Assembly: GCA_017504435.1 (NCBI GenBank)
Contig: JAFVRD010000040.1
Location: forward strand, 106,516 to 170,515
Origin: Lentisphaeria bacterium
Lineage (GTDB): Bacteria > Verrucomicrobiota > Lentisphaeria > Victivallales > Victivallaceae
Length of the DNA: 64,000 nucleotides
Reading direction: 5' to 3'
The notes beneath the pieces are model-generated. The model searched no databases and was not told the origin of the DNA. It saw only the letters and a list, made by a program, of their open reading frames with translations. The translations under genes and the position numbers were made by a program. This document shows, in pieces, positions 16,828-26,346 of the stretch (within the stretch, counting starts at the first letter, position 1; every line of letters starts with the position of its first letter).

Positions 16828-18158
16828 CAGAGAATGGATTTTATGCGTTTGGAAATTTCAGTATTTTCAATAAATCCGGTAAAAATTTCCGCTTTGACAC
16901 CTTTGCTGGTCGTCAATACCGGCAAAGCGGTATGACTACCGCTGGTCCATCCGATCCCGGCTTTGCGGTTCATGACAATTCTGGCGGCATCATGCAGTTT
17001 ATTTTTCTGAAACCCCTTTTTCAGCATTTGCAATTCCTGAGCATTGACCGTCATCGGATCTTTGCTGTTGTCAAATTTGAATCCGTAATTTTCAGTAAGC
17101 ATCTTTTGGGCATCTTCAAAATTGAAACCGGGATTGCTCTTCCGGGCGACATCAATTTTGCTTTTGAATACATCATTGGAGCACTTCTGATGAGCAAGAC
17201 GATCCATATTCATCTGTTTGGCGGCACCGGCAAACCCCATGGTCATTCCACCGGTTTCATGATCGCCGGTAACGATTATCAACGTTTCATCCGGATGTTT
17301 CTGCAAAAAATCCAGTGCGACTTTGACCGCATCATCCAATGCCAGAACTTCATACATATTTCCGGCAGCATCATTGGCGTGACCGCACCAGTCAATGGCT
17401 CCACCTTCGATCATCATGAAAAATCCATTCGGATTATCCAGCAACTCAATGCCTTTGGCAGTAAATTCAGCCAGAGTTGCCACCTGCCGGTCGTTGTCAA
17501 TATTATACGGCAAAGCTCCGGAAGCTCCCCGGGCCCAGACTTTTCCTGAACCGGGACGCAACGCCATAAGTCCGGCTTTGCTGTCGATGATTTTGTATCC
17601 GGATTCAGCGGCAAGTTTATAAATATCTCCTTTGTAGCCGGGAGCTTTTTTATCATCATTTTTGGCACATCCGCCGCCGCCGAAATAATCAAATCCGGAA
17701 GCAATCAGATCCAAACCGATCGCATAATATTCGCCGCGGCTGTTACGGTTGGCATAAAATCCCGCCGGAGTGGCGTGATTGATGGTCACACTGGTAACAA
17801 TACCGACTTTTTTGCCTTTGGCTTTAGCAACTTTCGCCACAGATTCCAGTTTGCGTACTCCGGCAGCATCCATACCGATGCGTCCGTTTTTTGTTTTCTC
17901 TCCGCAGGCGATCGCAGTCGCAGCCGCGGCAGAATCGGTGATCAGACTGCCGCTGGAATTTGTTCGGGTAGTGGCGTGAAACGGCAACGTATTGATCATC
18001 AACTGTCCGCGTCCGATTTTTCTGGAAAATTCCTCGGCAGTCATCCTTTGCGGAGTTGACATTCCATCGCCGATAAAGAGAAATATATACTTGGGATTCT
18101 CTCCGCCCCATGTCAGAATACAAATGCATAAACTGAGCAACAACAATATTTTTTTCAT
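16827..18158 (-). CDS. phoA: Alkaline phosphatase, exported
   Basis: 443 residues with a signal peptide (MKKILLLLSLCICILTWGG). Active-site motifs are 'IFLFIGDGMS' (zinc/magnesium Asp), 'LITDSAAAATA' (nucleophile Ser within DSAA), 'TINHATPAGFY', 'MIEGGAIDWCGHANDA' (zinc ligands), 'IIVTGDHETGG' and a late 'SGSHTALPV' (His). It hydrolyses phosphate monoesters in the periplasm. It lies 33 bases after the TIM-barrel gene's end and is followed by the coupled YibE/F gene. No pho box was recognised. Confidence 0.92.
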   Translation of the reverse strand: MKKILLLLSLCICILTWGGENPKYIFLFIGDGMSTPQRMTAEEFSRKIGRGQLMINTLPFHATTRTNSSGSLITDSAAAATAIACGEKTKNGRIGMDAAGVRKLESVAKVAKAKGKKVGIVTSVTINHATPAGFYANRNSRGEYYAIGLDLIASGFDYFGGGGCAKNDDKKAPGYKGDIYKLAAESGYKIIDSKAGLMALRPGSGKVWARGASGALPYNIDNDRQVATLAEFTAKGIELLDNPNGFFMMIEGGAIDWCGHANDAAGNMYEVLALDDAVKVALDFLQKHPDETLIIVTGDHETGGMTMGFAGAAKQMNMDRLAHQKCSNDVFKSKIDVARKSNPGFNFEDAQKMLTENYGFKFDNSKDPMTVNAQELQMLKKGFQKNKLHDAARIVMNRKAGIGWTSGSHTALPVLTTSKGVKAEIFTGFIENTEISKRIKSIL

Positions 18159-18191
18159 TTCTCACTCCTTGTTATTTGTAAAGCTGGATTT

Positions 18192-19082
18192 TTATGCCAA
18201 TCCCGGAAAAATTTCTCTGAATGTGTCACACAATTTACGAATTGAACATCCTGCGGAAATGACATTTACCTCCGATTGAATCGAAAGCAGCTGCGGAGCA
18301 TGATTCAACAGTTTATCCGCCAGAACTTTCCAATCACTGCGCCCCTGCCCAGGCAGCAGATGCTGATCACTGAACCCATCATTGTCATGCAAATGGCAGG
18401 TTGCCATTCGGGGAGCCATTCTTTCAAACGCGTTGGCAAACTGCACCACATCTCCAAGCCAGACATTATGCATATGCGGTCCGTACTGTTCCTGACGCTT
18501 GCCGGGAAAATCCTCCATGATATTAGCATGGCCGGAGTCAAAGCAGCATCCGACATTGGGATGATCGACGGCTTCAACATAATACATGACTTCATCGGGA
18601 TTATTGCAGCGTTCAAAAGCATTTTCCACAGCGATAACAATGCCGAGTTTTTCCGCCTCCGGGATCAACTGTTCCAAAGCAGCAAGAGCCAGCGGGCGTA
18701 CAACTTCATTGGGAACTTTCAAATAAACATTGTCATGAGCTCCGATATGAATAGTATAAGTCCGGCTGCCGCATTCTGCCGCGTAACGCATACTGGTGAT
18801 GTGATCCTGGATCATTCCGGGGCGCCGGGCGGCAGTGGAACAAGCCAGATCGTAACATTCGCCGAAAGGAGAATGCATTTCCACCAGTTTGATCCCGGTA
18901 TTGAAACAAATCCGTTTGAGCAGACCGAAGTAAGCAGGATCTTTCAAAATACGCTTGATCATGCAATCAGTAAAAACCAGATTTTTTACTCCATTATCGC
19001 GGAATTCGGCAAAAATCGACGGTAACATGTTATCAGAAACATATTCCAGCGGGAAAAAGTGTGAAAATACCAAATTTTTCAT
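18192..19082 (-). CDS. Sugar phosphate isomerase/epimerase (TIM barrel)
   Basis: 296 residues of the xylose-isomerase-like/AP-endonuclease-2 barrel. Metal-site features are 'EMHSPFGE', 'YTIHIGAHDN', 'IAVENAFERCN' (Glu), 'GCCFDSGHANI' (Asp/His), 'CHLHDNDG' (His-Asp) and 'IQSEVN' (Glu). Members isomerise or epimerise sugars and inositols; the substrate is unknown. The ATG at 19082 is preceded by AAAGGAGC. It is first in a unit with phosphatase and YibE/F. Confidence 0.78.
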   Translation of the reverse strand: MKNLVFSHFFPLEYVSDNMLPSIFAEFRDNGVKNLVFTDCMIKRILKDPAYFGLLKRICFNTGIKLVEMHSPFGECYDLACSTAARRPGMIQDHITSMRYAAECGSRTYTIHIGAHDNVYLKVPNEVVRPLALAALEQLIPEAEKLGIVIAVENAFERCNNPDEVMYYVEAVDHPNVGCCFDSGHANIMEDFPGKRQEQYGPHMHNVWLGDVVQFANAFERMAPRMATCHLHDNDGFSDQHLLPGQGRSDWKVLADKLLNHAPQLLSIQSEVNVISAGCSIRKLCDTFREIFPGLA

Positions 19083-19178
19083 AATAAAAATGCTCCTTTT
19101 GTAATTCATTAAAATACTGCTCTCAAGATAAAATTACAAGTATTCCGGCATTTTTTATCGATTTATTTCAGTGAAGAA

Positions 19179-19207
19179 TTGAAAAAATCCGGAAACAGTC
19201 GTATATT
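19179..19207 (+). promoter_or_regulatory. Promoter of the AhpD-like gene
   Basis: TTGAAA (19179-19184), 17 bp, TATATT (19202-19207), with the ATG 50 bp downstream behind AAAGGA. A clear sigma-70 pattern. Confidence 0.65.
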
Positions 19208-19256
19208 GGGAACAGATGAAGAGCTTGTTTTCAACTCAATGAAAGGAAAAATTATT

Positions 19257-19640
19257 ATGGCTTCTGTAAAACTCTACAACAAAACCGGCGATGCAAAAGC
19301 ACAGGCGATTCAGGGAAGTCTGGAAAAAAGTTTCGGCAAACTCCCGGAAGTCTTTCAGGCGATGGGACGCAACGGCGATTTTCTGGAAGCAATGTTGAAC
19401 CTCTCTCAGGCTTGCGGCAAAGGATTGGATGCAAAAACCAAAGAACTTATTATTATCGCGGTCAGCGCAGTCAATGGATGTACTTATTGTCTGGACGCCC
19501 ACCGTTCAGCAGCATTGCTTGCCGGAGCGACCGATGATGAGATCACGGCGGCGATCGAAGTGGCGGCATCTATTTCTGCATTCAACGCCTTCAATAAAGC
19601 AATTGATCTGAATTCAGACTTAAAATCTCCGGTCAAATAA
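19257..19640 (+). CDS. Carboxymuconolactone decarboxylase / AhpD-like protein
   Basis: 127 residues. 'NGCTYCLDAHRSAA' holds the CxxC...H relay of AhpD-type alkylhydroperoxidases, preceded by 'LDAKTKELIIIAVSAV', the family helix. It probably reduces peroxides or acts as a thiol-dependent antioxidant, as an alternative to a metabolic decarboxylase. The ATG at 19257 follows GAAAGGA; an in-frame upstream extension lies in the promoter. It is a single-gene unit with a terminator. Confidence 0.85.
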   Translation: MASVKLYNKTGDAKAQAIQGSLEKSFGKLPEVFQAMGRNGDFLEAMLNLSQACGKGLDAKTKELIIIAVSAVNGCTYCLDAHRSAALLAGATDDEITAAIEVAASISAFNAFNKAIDLNSDLKSPVK

Positions 19641-19686
19641 TCATTTGATTATCAACGCTTTATACATTTTTACGTAACAAAAACTG

Positions 19687-19726
19687 AAAAAATCCCATCC
19701 TGAACAATATCAGAATGGGATTTTTT
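19687..19726. terminator. Bidirectional terminator between ahpD-like and yeiH
   Basis: AAAAAATCCCAT-CCTGA (19687-19703) pairs with TCAGAATGGGATTTTTT (19710-19726) with one C/A mismatch and a 6-base loop. T-runs flank both ends, so it serves the convergent genes. Confidence 0.85.
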
Positions 19727-19746
19727 GTAACATATATATGTCTTGG

Positions 19747-20736
19747 TCAAATATTGCATTTGACTAAATTAAAGTATATGACCACACACCACGATGATGC
19801 CAGTATCAGCCACAGGATAATTCCCAGCAGTACAGGTTTGAGTCCCAATTCTTTAAGTTTTTCACGGCTCAAATTAGCACCGATCATAAACAAAGTTACG
19901 ACCATCAGGTATTTGGAAATATCTTTGATAAATTTTCCGGCATCTGTAATAAACGGCAAATATTCCGGCAAAAAGGTCACTGCGGCAGCCGCAATCAGAA
20001 ATCCGGGAATAAACCACGGAACTTTTAATTTGAGTTTCCGCTTTTCAGTTTCACCATTTTCACCGGCAACAAACCAGCTGATAAAAAGTGTCACCGGTAC
20101 GATCCACAATGCCCGGGCCAGCTTCATGACAGTTCCGACATCCAATGCGGTGTTTCCGTATTGCAGACACGCTCCGACCACACTGCTGGTATCATGGATA
20201 CCCAGTGCCGCCCAGCAACCGAATTGCGTCTCAGAAAACCCCAATTGATGCCCTATAAACGGGAACAGAAACAATGCCACTGCATTAAGTGCAAATACCG
20301 TCGCCGATGCCATTGCCACTTCATGAGCTTTGGCATTCAATGCCGGTGCAGCAGCAGCAATAGCACTTCCGCCGCAAATGGATGTGCCGACACTGACCAG
20401 ATAGGTGGCATTTTTAGGCAAGCCCAGTTTTTTGCCGATGAAAGCTCCCAAGCCGATTCCGGCAGCAATACCGATCATGGTATAAATAAATCCGCCGGCT
20501 CCGGCATACAGCACTTTGACAATATCCATACCGCATCCCATCCCGACAATCGTTGCCCCCAACAGTGGAGAGGTGATTTTCGAGGTGTATCCGGCAAAAG
20601 GATTTCCCCATACCACAGCAAAAATTATACCGCTTAATACCGCAATTCCCGGAGCCCAGTTGCGGGATGGCTCCCAAAAGAATGGAACTGCAAAAAATGC
20701 CGCCGTCAAAATAATAAAGCAAATCTTTTTAATCAT
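19747..20736 (-). CDS. YeiH-family putative sulfate exporter (UPF0324)
   Basis: About 329 residues with roughly ten transmembrane helices. 'LSGIIFAVVWGNPF', 'GATIVGMGCGMD', 'VSVGTSICGGSAIAAAAP' and 'WAALGIHDTSSVVGA' are hallmarks of the family. Some members export sulfite or sulfate; direct evidence is limited. The ATG at 20736 (with GGAA at 9 bases) is preferred to 20751, which directly abuts a T-run. An intrinsic terminator ends just before it, so its transcription must start elsewhere or rely on read-through. Confidence 0.85.
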   Translation of the reverse strand: MIKKICFIILTAAFFAVPFFWEPSRNWAPGIAVLSGIIFAVVWGNPFAGYTSKITSPLLGATIVGMGCGMDIVKVLYAGAGGFIYTMIGIAAGIGLGAFIGKKLGLPKNATYLVSVGTSICGGSAIAAAAPALNAKAHEVAMASATVFALNAVALFLFPFIGHQLGFSETQFGCWAALGIHDTSSVVGACLQYGNTALDVGTVMKLARALWIVPVTLFISWFVAGENGETEKRKLKLKVPWFIPGFLIAAAAVTFLPEYLPFITDAGKFIKDISKYLMVVTLFMIGANLSREKLKELGLKPVLLGIILWLILASSWCVVIYFNLVKCNI

Positions 20737-20752
20737 ATCGTATATTTCCATG

Positions 20753-20783
20753 AAAAAAGCGTCGAAAAAAGTTTTTTCGACGC
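20753..20783 (-). terminator. Terminator after oadB
   Basis: GCGTCGAAAAAA (20759-20770) and TTTTTTCGACGC (20772-20783) form a perfect stem. On the minus strand a TTTTTT run (20758-20753) follows. It closes the oad operon 22 bases after the oadB stop and lies directly upstream of yeiH. Confidence 0.85.
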
Positions 20784-20804
20784 CTGAAGATGGTCAACCT
20801 TTTA

Positions 20805-22433
20805 TCAGAGGTTTTTGAGCATGTTAAGCAACACACCGGCAGCAACCGCTGAACCGATAACACCGGCAACGTTCGGTCCCATGGCGTGCATCAACAGGAA
20901 GTTGTGCGGATCGCTCTCCTGACCGACTTTGTTGGAAACACGCGCCGCCATCGGAACTGCAGAAACACCGGCTGAACCGATCAACGGATTGATCTTGTTT
21001 TTGCTGAAACAATTCATCAGTTTGGCAAATATCACACCGGTACCGGTTCCGATACTGAATGCGACCGCACCGAGGAAAAGAATACCGAGAGTCTGCAAAC
21101 TCAGGAACTGATCCGCAGAGAGTTTACTGCCAACGGCAATTCCAAGGAAAATGGTCACGATATTGATCAACGCGTTCTGAGCAGTCTGATTCAGACGTTC
21201 AGTCACACCGCTTTCACGGAGCAAGTTACCAAACATCAGCATACCGATCAAAGGAGCAGCATCCGGCAGCAGCAGCGCACAGAGCAGAGTGATGAGGATC
21301 GGGAAACAGATTTTTTCAATTTTGCCGACCGGACGCGCTGTGGTCATGCGGATCTTACGCTCTTTTTCGGTAGTCAACAACCGCATGATCGGCGGCTGAA
21401 TGATTGGAACCAAAGCCATATAGCTGTATGCTGCCACTGCAACCGCACCGAGCAATTTCGGAGAAAGACGGCTGGTCAGATAAATACTGGTCGGACCGTC
21501 GGCACCACCGATGATACCGATGGAAGCGGCATCTTTGAGGTCAAACATATCACCGAGACAGAGGGCGCCGAGCAATGCGGAGAAAATACCGAACTGAGCG
21601 GCACCGCCGAGCAGAGCAGTTTTCGGATTGGCGATCAACGGCCCGAAGTCAGTCATAGCACCGACACCGAGGAAGATCAGCAGCGGAAACACACCGCTGT
21701 TGATACCGACTTCAAAAACCAACCCCTGCAAACCGTCCGGACCGGAAATACCGGCAAGCGGAATATTTGCCAGTAATGCACCAAAACCGATCGGAAGCAG
21801 CAACAGCGGCTCAAATTCTTTGACAATAGCCAGATAGATCAGCACCAATGCTACCAACATCATCAACACCCGTCCCAAACCGAGAGTCCAGGTGTGACTG
21901 AAGTCGGCGGTAGACTGGCGGTACAAGTCATAAATACCGGTACTCTGCCACAGAGAAATAAAAGTATCTCCCCATCCGCTCATTTTACCCTTTGCTTCAC
22001 TGCCGGCGACTGCGCTCTGAGCCATCTCAATAATCTTGAATTCACCGAGAACAGTCCCCGGCAATATCGTTCCGGCCTCTTTCACGCAAGACGCCAACCG
22101 GACTTTTTTAACAGCAACAGAAGATTTGAGAATGCCTTTGCTGTAGCCTTCCGGATGATACATCATCATCTGGCGACCGGGAACGCAAACACCATCATAA
22201 GGAATGGTAACTGTATAAATCGTTGCCGGCTTTTCCGCCACATACTTGAGAAAACGGGTTCCATCAACGGTTTTGTACCATTCAAAAACATTGTCACTGC
22301 TTTTATTGTCTTTTATGGCAGTTACAGGAATTTTGATCTCATCGCACTTTTTGCTGTCGCAAGCTGCGGCAGCAGAAAAAACTGCCGCAACTGCGATCAG
22401 AAGCGCAAAACTGAATTTTTTGAAATTACTCAT
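20805..22433 (-). CDS. oadB: Na+-translocating decarboxylase beta subunit with N-terminal extension
   Basis: 542 residues, against about 380-430 in most OadB/GcdB/MmdB. From residue ~155 the standard subunit begins ('[12 protein letters not shown]') with '[22 protein letters not shown]', '[14 protein letters not shown]' (Na+ site region) and 'SKLSADQFL'. Before it lie a signal peptide (ending near AAAACDSKK) and ~125 residues of probably periplasmic sequence ('[24 protein letters not shown]'). The subunit decarboxylates carboxybiotin and pumps Na+. The ATG at 22433 has GGAAG upstream; a GTG two codons before is less likely. It ends at a terminator. Confidence 0.9.
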   Translation of the reverse strand: MSNFKKFSFALLIAVAAVFSAAAACDSKKCDEIKIPVTAIKDNKSSDNVFEWYKTVDGTRFLKYVAEKPATIYTVTIPYDGVCVPGRQMMMYHPEGYSKGILKSSVAVKKVRLASCVKEAGTILPGTVLGEFKIIEMAQSAVAGSEAKGKMSGWGDTFISLWQSTGIYDLYRQSTADFSHTWTLGLGRVLMMLVALVLIYLAIVKEFEPLLLLPIGFGALLANIPLAGISGPDGLQGLVFEVGINSGVFPLLIFLGVGAMTDFGPLIANPKTALLGGAAQFGIFSALLGALCLGDMFDLKDAASIGIIGGADGPTSIYLTSRLSPKLLGAVAVAAYSYMALVPIIQPPIMRLLTTEKERKIRMTTARPVGKIEKICFPILITLLCALLLPDAAPLIGMLMFGNLLRESGVTERLNQTAQNALINIVTIFLGIAVGSKLSADQFLSLQTLGILFLGAVAFSIGTGTGVIFAKLMNCFSKNKINPLIGSAGVSAVPMAARVSNKVGQESDPHNFLLMHAMGPNVAGVIGSAVAAGVLLNMLKNL

Positions 22434-22445
22434 TCTCACACTTCC

Positions 22446-24275
22446 TTATCCAATGGTCAACAGGGTATCGCCTTCGGCAACGACTGCGCCGACTGCAACA
22501 TCAACAGAAGCAACCACACCGTCTTTGTCAGCGGCGATCGGAGTTTCCATTTTCATAGCTTCAAGAACGACCACAGTATCACCGTTTTTGACCTGATCGC
22601 CGGGTTTGACCATAACTTTCATGACCGTACCGGGCATCGGGGCTGTCATCGGAGCCGCCGCACCGGAAGCAGCGGGGGCAGCAGCGGCTGCCGCAGCACC
22701 CTCAGTGAGTTTGACATCAAAGCTTTTGCCGTTGACTTTAGCGGTGTAAGCATCACCGGCGGCATTGAGTTCAACCACAACATTGGTGCCATTGACATTG
22801 GCGGTGTAGGCTTTTGCACCTTTGGAAGCCGGTTTTTCTTCTTCTTTGTAACGGATACCGAAAGGTTTATCGCCTTTGAGGAAGTTGATACCTTTTTCAC
22901 CGCAAGCGGCGGCGATGAAGATATTTTCTTCGGTGACTTCCAAGCCGTTTTCTTTCAGCAATTCAGTATTGTAGGCAATACCCAGTTTCGGATTGGCATC
23001 ATTGAGTTCAACCACCGGTTTGTCAGTGGGTTCCAGTCCGAGCTGTTCACTTGCCCATTTGACCAGCTGCGGATCAGGAGCGACCGGAGTCTTGCCAAAG
23101 TAACCGAGAACCATTTTGCCGTAGCCGTTGGGATCCATTTTCCAGGAACCATCGGGATTTTTACCCTGCATGGCATTGCGGAATGCCTGCTGGAAGTAGA
23201 ACTGGCTGACCGGAGTCACAGAAGTACCGAAACCGCCTTTGGCAACGACTTCACGCATTTCTTCAATACATTTGTCGTACTTGTCCAGACATTTGTTGTC
23301 GCGCATCATCTGGGTGTTGGCAGTCAGCGCACCGCCGGGCATGGGAGAGAAAATGATTTTCGGAGAAACCTGCATGGATTCGGGAGGCATGAAATATTTG
23401 TCCATGCACTGCTCAAAGACTTTCTCAACACCGAGGATTTTCTCCGGATCGATATCCAACGTATAATCAGTACCGCGCAAACGCTGATACATCACGAGGA
23501 TGTCAGCTTCGCAAGTGCCGCCTGAAAGCGGACTCATCGCCAGGTCGATCACATCCGCACCGGCTTCGATAGCGGCCATGTTGCAGGCGACAGCCATACC
23601 GGCAGTATCATGGGTGTGGAACTGGATCTCTTTAGCACCTTTGCCGTAGTTGGCATCGAGGATTTCACGCGCCTGTTTAATGGTTTCATAAACAGTTGCC
23701 GGAGTACTGGTACCGGAAGCATCTTTGAAAGCAACGCTGTCAAACGGAATTCCGGACTGCAAAATTTCATTCAAACGGTCAATATAGAATTTCGGAGTGT
23801 GAGCATACGCTTCGGTAAGATTCGGAGCCAGCCCCATCATGGTAACCGTGACCTGATGTTTCAAACCGTGTTTGGCAATGGCGCGGCCGGAAACTTCCAG
23901 ATTGCGGACATCGTTGAGCGCATCAAAGTTGCGGATGGTAGTAATACCATGCTTTTTGAAAAGTTTGGCATGCAGATCAATAATGTCACTGGACTGACTG
24001 GAAAGACCAACCACGTTCACGCCGCGGGAGAGGGTCTGCAAATTCACATCCGGACCGACGGTTTCCCGCCATTTATCCATCATTTCAAAAGCATCTTCCT
24101 GGCAGTAGAAATAGAGAGCCTGAAAACGGGCACCGCCGCCGATTTCAATATAATTGATACCGGCTTTCACTGCGGCATCAAGCGCGGGCAGAAAATCTTC
24201 GGTTTTGACACGGGCACCGAGGCAGGACTGAAATCCGTCACGGAACGAGCAATCCATGAATTTGATTTTTTTCAT
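22446..24275 (-). CDS. oadA: Oxaloacetate decarboxylase alpha subunit (biotin carboxyltransferase)
   Basis: 609 residues in OadA/PycB layout. The carboxyltransferase barrel begins 'FMDCSFRDGFQS' and holds 'IEIGGGARFQ', 'AFKDASGTSTPATV' (catalytic Lys region) and 'IQFHTHDTAGMA' (metal HxH). A conserved PYC-OADA domain follows, then an Ala-rich linker and a C-terminal biotin domain with 'VLEAMKMETPI', where Lys in AMKM carries biotin. It transfers the carboxyl of oxaloacetate (or a related 2-oxoacid) to biotin. Seven bases separate it from oadB. 'CSFRDG' and 'GGARFQ' replace the more common 'TTLRDA' and 'GGATFD', so the substrate may differ from oxaloacetate. Confidence 0.9.
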   Translation of the reverse strand: MKKIKFMDCSFRDGFQSCLGARVKTEDFLPALDAAVKAGINYIEIGGGARFQALYFYCQEDAFEMMDKWRETVGPDVNLQTLSRGVNVVGLSSQSSDIIDLHAKLFKKHGITTIRNFDALNDVRNLEVSGRAIAKHGLKHQVTVTMMGLAPNLTEAYAHTPKFYIDRLNEILQSGIPFDSVAFKDASGTSTPATVYETIKQAREILDANYGKGAKEIQFHTHDTAGMAVACNMAAIEAGADVIDLAMSPLSGGTCEADILVMYQRLRGTDYTLDIDPEKILGVEKVFEQCMDKYFMPPESMQVSPKIIFSPMPGGALTANTQMMRDNKCLDKYDKCIEEMREVVAKGGFGTSVTPVSQFYFQQAFRNAMQGKNPDGSWKMDPNGYGKMVLGYFGKTPVAPDPQLVKWASEQLGLEPTDKPVVELNDANPKLGIAYNTELLKENGLEVTEENIFIAAACGEKGINFLKGDKPFGIRYKEEEKPASKGAKAYTANVNGTNVVVELNAAGDAYTAKVNGKSFDVKLTEGAAAAAAAPAASGAAAPMTAPMPGTVMKVMVKPGDQVKNGDTVVVLEAMKMETPIAADKDGVVASVDVAVGAVVAEGDTLLTIG

Positions 24276-24318
24276 TGGAACACCTTCTATTTATATTATC
24301 TGTTTGTTTTTGTTCAAT

Positions 24319-24552
24319 TCAACGACGGGAAGCAACCGCAGCAACTGCGGCGGCGGCAAGTGCAACATCATCTGCAGATGCAGCTGACGGTTGAGCAGCT
24401 TTGGCAGCCTGTTCAGCAGCTTTCTGACGTGCGGCGATCGGCTCAATGATTTTGGACATCAACTTCATGCAGAAGATCATGATAATGAGGAACACATACA
24501 CCATCCCCATTCCAAAGACCATCAACTGAAGTCCGGCAAGGAACTTTTCCAT
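24319..24552 (-). CDS. oadG: Decarboxylase gamma subunit (OadG-like)
   Basis: 77 residues. One transmembrane helix (residues ~8-30: 'LMVFGMGMVYVFLIIMIFCM') is followed by a short charged and Ala-rich tail, the standard OadG shape; it anchors the alpha subunit to beta. The tail is more Ala-rich than most and lacks an obvious zinc-binding His. GGGAG lies before the ATG. It lies between birA and oadA, giving a compact pump operon. Confidence 0.85.
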   Translation of the reverse strand: MEKFLAGLQLMVFGMGMVYVFLIIMIFCMKLMSKIIEPIAARQKAAEQAAKAAQPSAASADDVALAAAAVAAVASRR

Positions 24553-24573
24553 GACACTCCCTTTCTGTTTTTG

Positions 24574-25353
24574 TTAGAGTTCATTCATATATTTTTCTTT
24601 CAATGAATTGAAATCAATCAGCGAGGTGTCGATCTTTACATCCCCGCAATCAAAACAAAATACCCCCCCGTTTGCATCTTCCAGCTGCATCGCCCCGGAA
24701 TCAGTGATCCCCAGAAACTTTCCTTGTTTGGATTCGCCTGACGGCAAGTCCAATACCAGCTGTTCTCCGATCAAACGGTTTTCCTGACGCCAAAGCGTCA
24801 AAATACCGTCAGGATTAGATTGGCACATAATATAGTATTTTTTTATCTTTTTTGCAAGTTCTATACGCAACTTTTCCACAAAAAAAGTCTGTTTTGAAAC
24901 CTCTTGGAGGGATATTGCCCGAATACCATTTACACGCAAAGCCGTCGTGTCGTTATTGACATTGATCCCAATTCCGGCAGCCACCCCTTGAAGTTTGCCG
25001 TTTTTCAAAACGCCTTCAGAAAGAATTCCGGCAATTTTGCAATCACGGATATAAATATCATTGGGCCATTTGAAAAAAGAAAAGGCATGAGGAACGCATT
25101 CACGCACCAGTTCCAATCCAGCCAGTCCAACTACGACTCCGGCATGAAACGGCACTGAAATGTTTTTTAAAACAGCAGTCGCTGTCACTGAAAGATCTTT
25201 TCCGGAAAACCATTGCCTGCCCAAACGTCCCCGACCGGCAGTCTGTTCGACAGCAACTACTACACATCCGTCAGGCAAAGAAGAAAAATTTTTCCGGGCA
25301 TAAGTATTGGTGGAATCAACTTTGTCCAAAAGTATAAAATCCACCCCGGTCAT
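24574..25353 (-). CDS. birA: Biotin-[acetyl-CoA-carboxylase] ligase
   Basis: 259 residues. The catalytic domain motifs are all present: 'KVDSTNTYA', 'EQTAGRGRLGRQW' (adenylate binding), 'FKWPNDIYI', 'KIAGIL' and 'GIGINVN'. The C-terminal SH3-like domain follows. There is no N-terminal helix-turn-helix, so it is a ligase without repressor function. It is immediately upstream of oadG-oadA-oadB and would biotinylate OadA. Confidence 0.95.
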   Translation of the reverse strand: MTGVDFILLDKVDSTNTYARKNFSSLPDGCVVVAVEQTAGRGRLGRQWFSGKDLSVTATAVLKNISVPFHAGVVVGLAGLELVRECVPHAFSFFKWPNDIYIRDCKIAGILSEGVLKNGKLQGVAAGIGINVNNDTTALRVNGIRAISLQEVSKQTFFVEKLRIELAKKIKKYYIMCQSNPDGILTLWRQENRLIGEQLVLDLPSGESKQGKFLGITDSGAMQLEDANGGVFCFDCGDVKIDTSLIDFNSLKEKYMNEL

Positions 25354-25377
25354 GCTGATGCGACTCCCCTGTAAAAA

Positions 25378-26334
25378 TCAATTCCGGTTGTCGCCGACCG
25401 CTTCCCGGTTCAAAAATAAATATGCAGCCCACACCGCACCGACAATGGTGTAAATCGACGCATAAGCCAAACACCACCAGACATAAGAGTCCGGAATGAT
25501 TCGGTTGACCGCCAGAGCGTCAGCCATCCAGAAATATTGCCAGTTAGGAATCAATGCGTAACAAAATGCCGCAACCGGGCCCCATATCGCACCTTGACCT
25601 CCGCGGAACAAATACGATGAAACCAATCCCAAAAAAAACAATACTGTACAGGTACACAATACCGGAATCACATCCATCCGGGTGGAACATCCGACCGCAA
25701 GCACCGCCATTATCAATATCGCCGGAGCCAGCAAAATCAAAGCCTTGCCCAGATTTTCAAGAGAGAGTTCCGGATGAGGTTGAAATTTTATACAATAGAT
25801 CATCATACCCAACATCAAAACAGTCGCAGCATAGGTAAAATATTCACTGAAAGATGAACCGCGCAAAAAATTCATCACCCCTCCGGAAACACAAGCCAAT
25901 ACGATCATACCGGCAGATATCCCGTATAAAACAAAATTCATCCGGAATTGATCCACTGCCACGTAAACCGCTACAACCGATGCAGAAGCGCATACCAGCC
26001 AAAAAAGCAATGCCGCGGCAGAAATACCGGCGATTTTTCCGAAAACAAAACTCCAACGGGAAATGGGTTTACTCAAAAGCAGCAAAACAGTACCGCTGCT
26101 GATCTCGCGCGACACCGTACTGCTCGCACAAAGCACACTCATCGCCAGAGAAAACAGCATCGTTGTTGCCATTGCACCGTCAACCACCAATTTCAACTGC
26201 TCGAAGAACACAAATATGGTGATCCACGGATAATGAGTTATAAGCAACAACGCACCGGCCAGCATCAAAAAATAGACCGGCTCCCGGATCGCTTCCCGGA
26301 AACTGTTAACAGCAATACGGTAAGTGTGCAGCAT
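25378..26334 (-). CDS. ABC-2-type transporter permease
   Basis: 318 residues with about six to seven membrane segments. The 'FSLAMSVLCASSTVSREISSGTVLLLLSKPISRWSFVFGKI' region (an 'E.E.GT..LLL..P..R...V.GK' variant) is diagnostic of ABC-2 permeases. No ATPase partner lies next to it, so the ATPase must be encoded elsewhere. The substrate is unknown. It lies 12 bases after the secreted-protein gene and 24 bases before birA, and may share their transcript. Confidence 0.75.
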   Translation of the reverse strand: MLHTYRIAVNSFREAIREPVYFLMLAGALLLITHYPWITIFVFFEQLKLVVDGAMATTMLFSLAMSVLCASSTVSREISSGTVLLLLSKPISRWSFVFGKIAGISAAALLFWLVCASASVVAVYVAVDQFRMNFVLYGISAGMIVLACVSGGVMNFLRGSSFSEYFTYAATVLMLGMMIYCIKFQPHPELSLENLGKALILLAPAILIMAVLAVGCSTRMDVIPVLCTCTVLFFLGLVSSYLFRGGQGAIWGPVAAFCYALIPNWQYFWMADALAVNRIIPDSYVWWCLAYASIYTIVGAVWAAYLFLNREAVGDNRN

Positions 26335-26346
26335 ACAGAGTATCTC

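Noticed and set aside
21894..23525. 543-residue open frame on the + strand across oadB and oadA
   Set aside because: It lies entirely antisense to two confidently identified genes, has low-complexity Phe/His/Arg-rich translation and no ribosome site. It arises from their codon bias.
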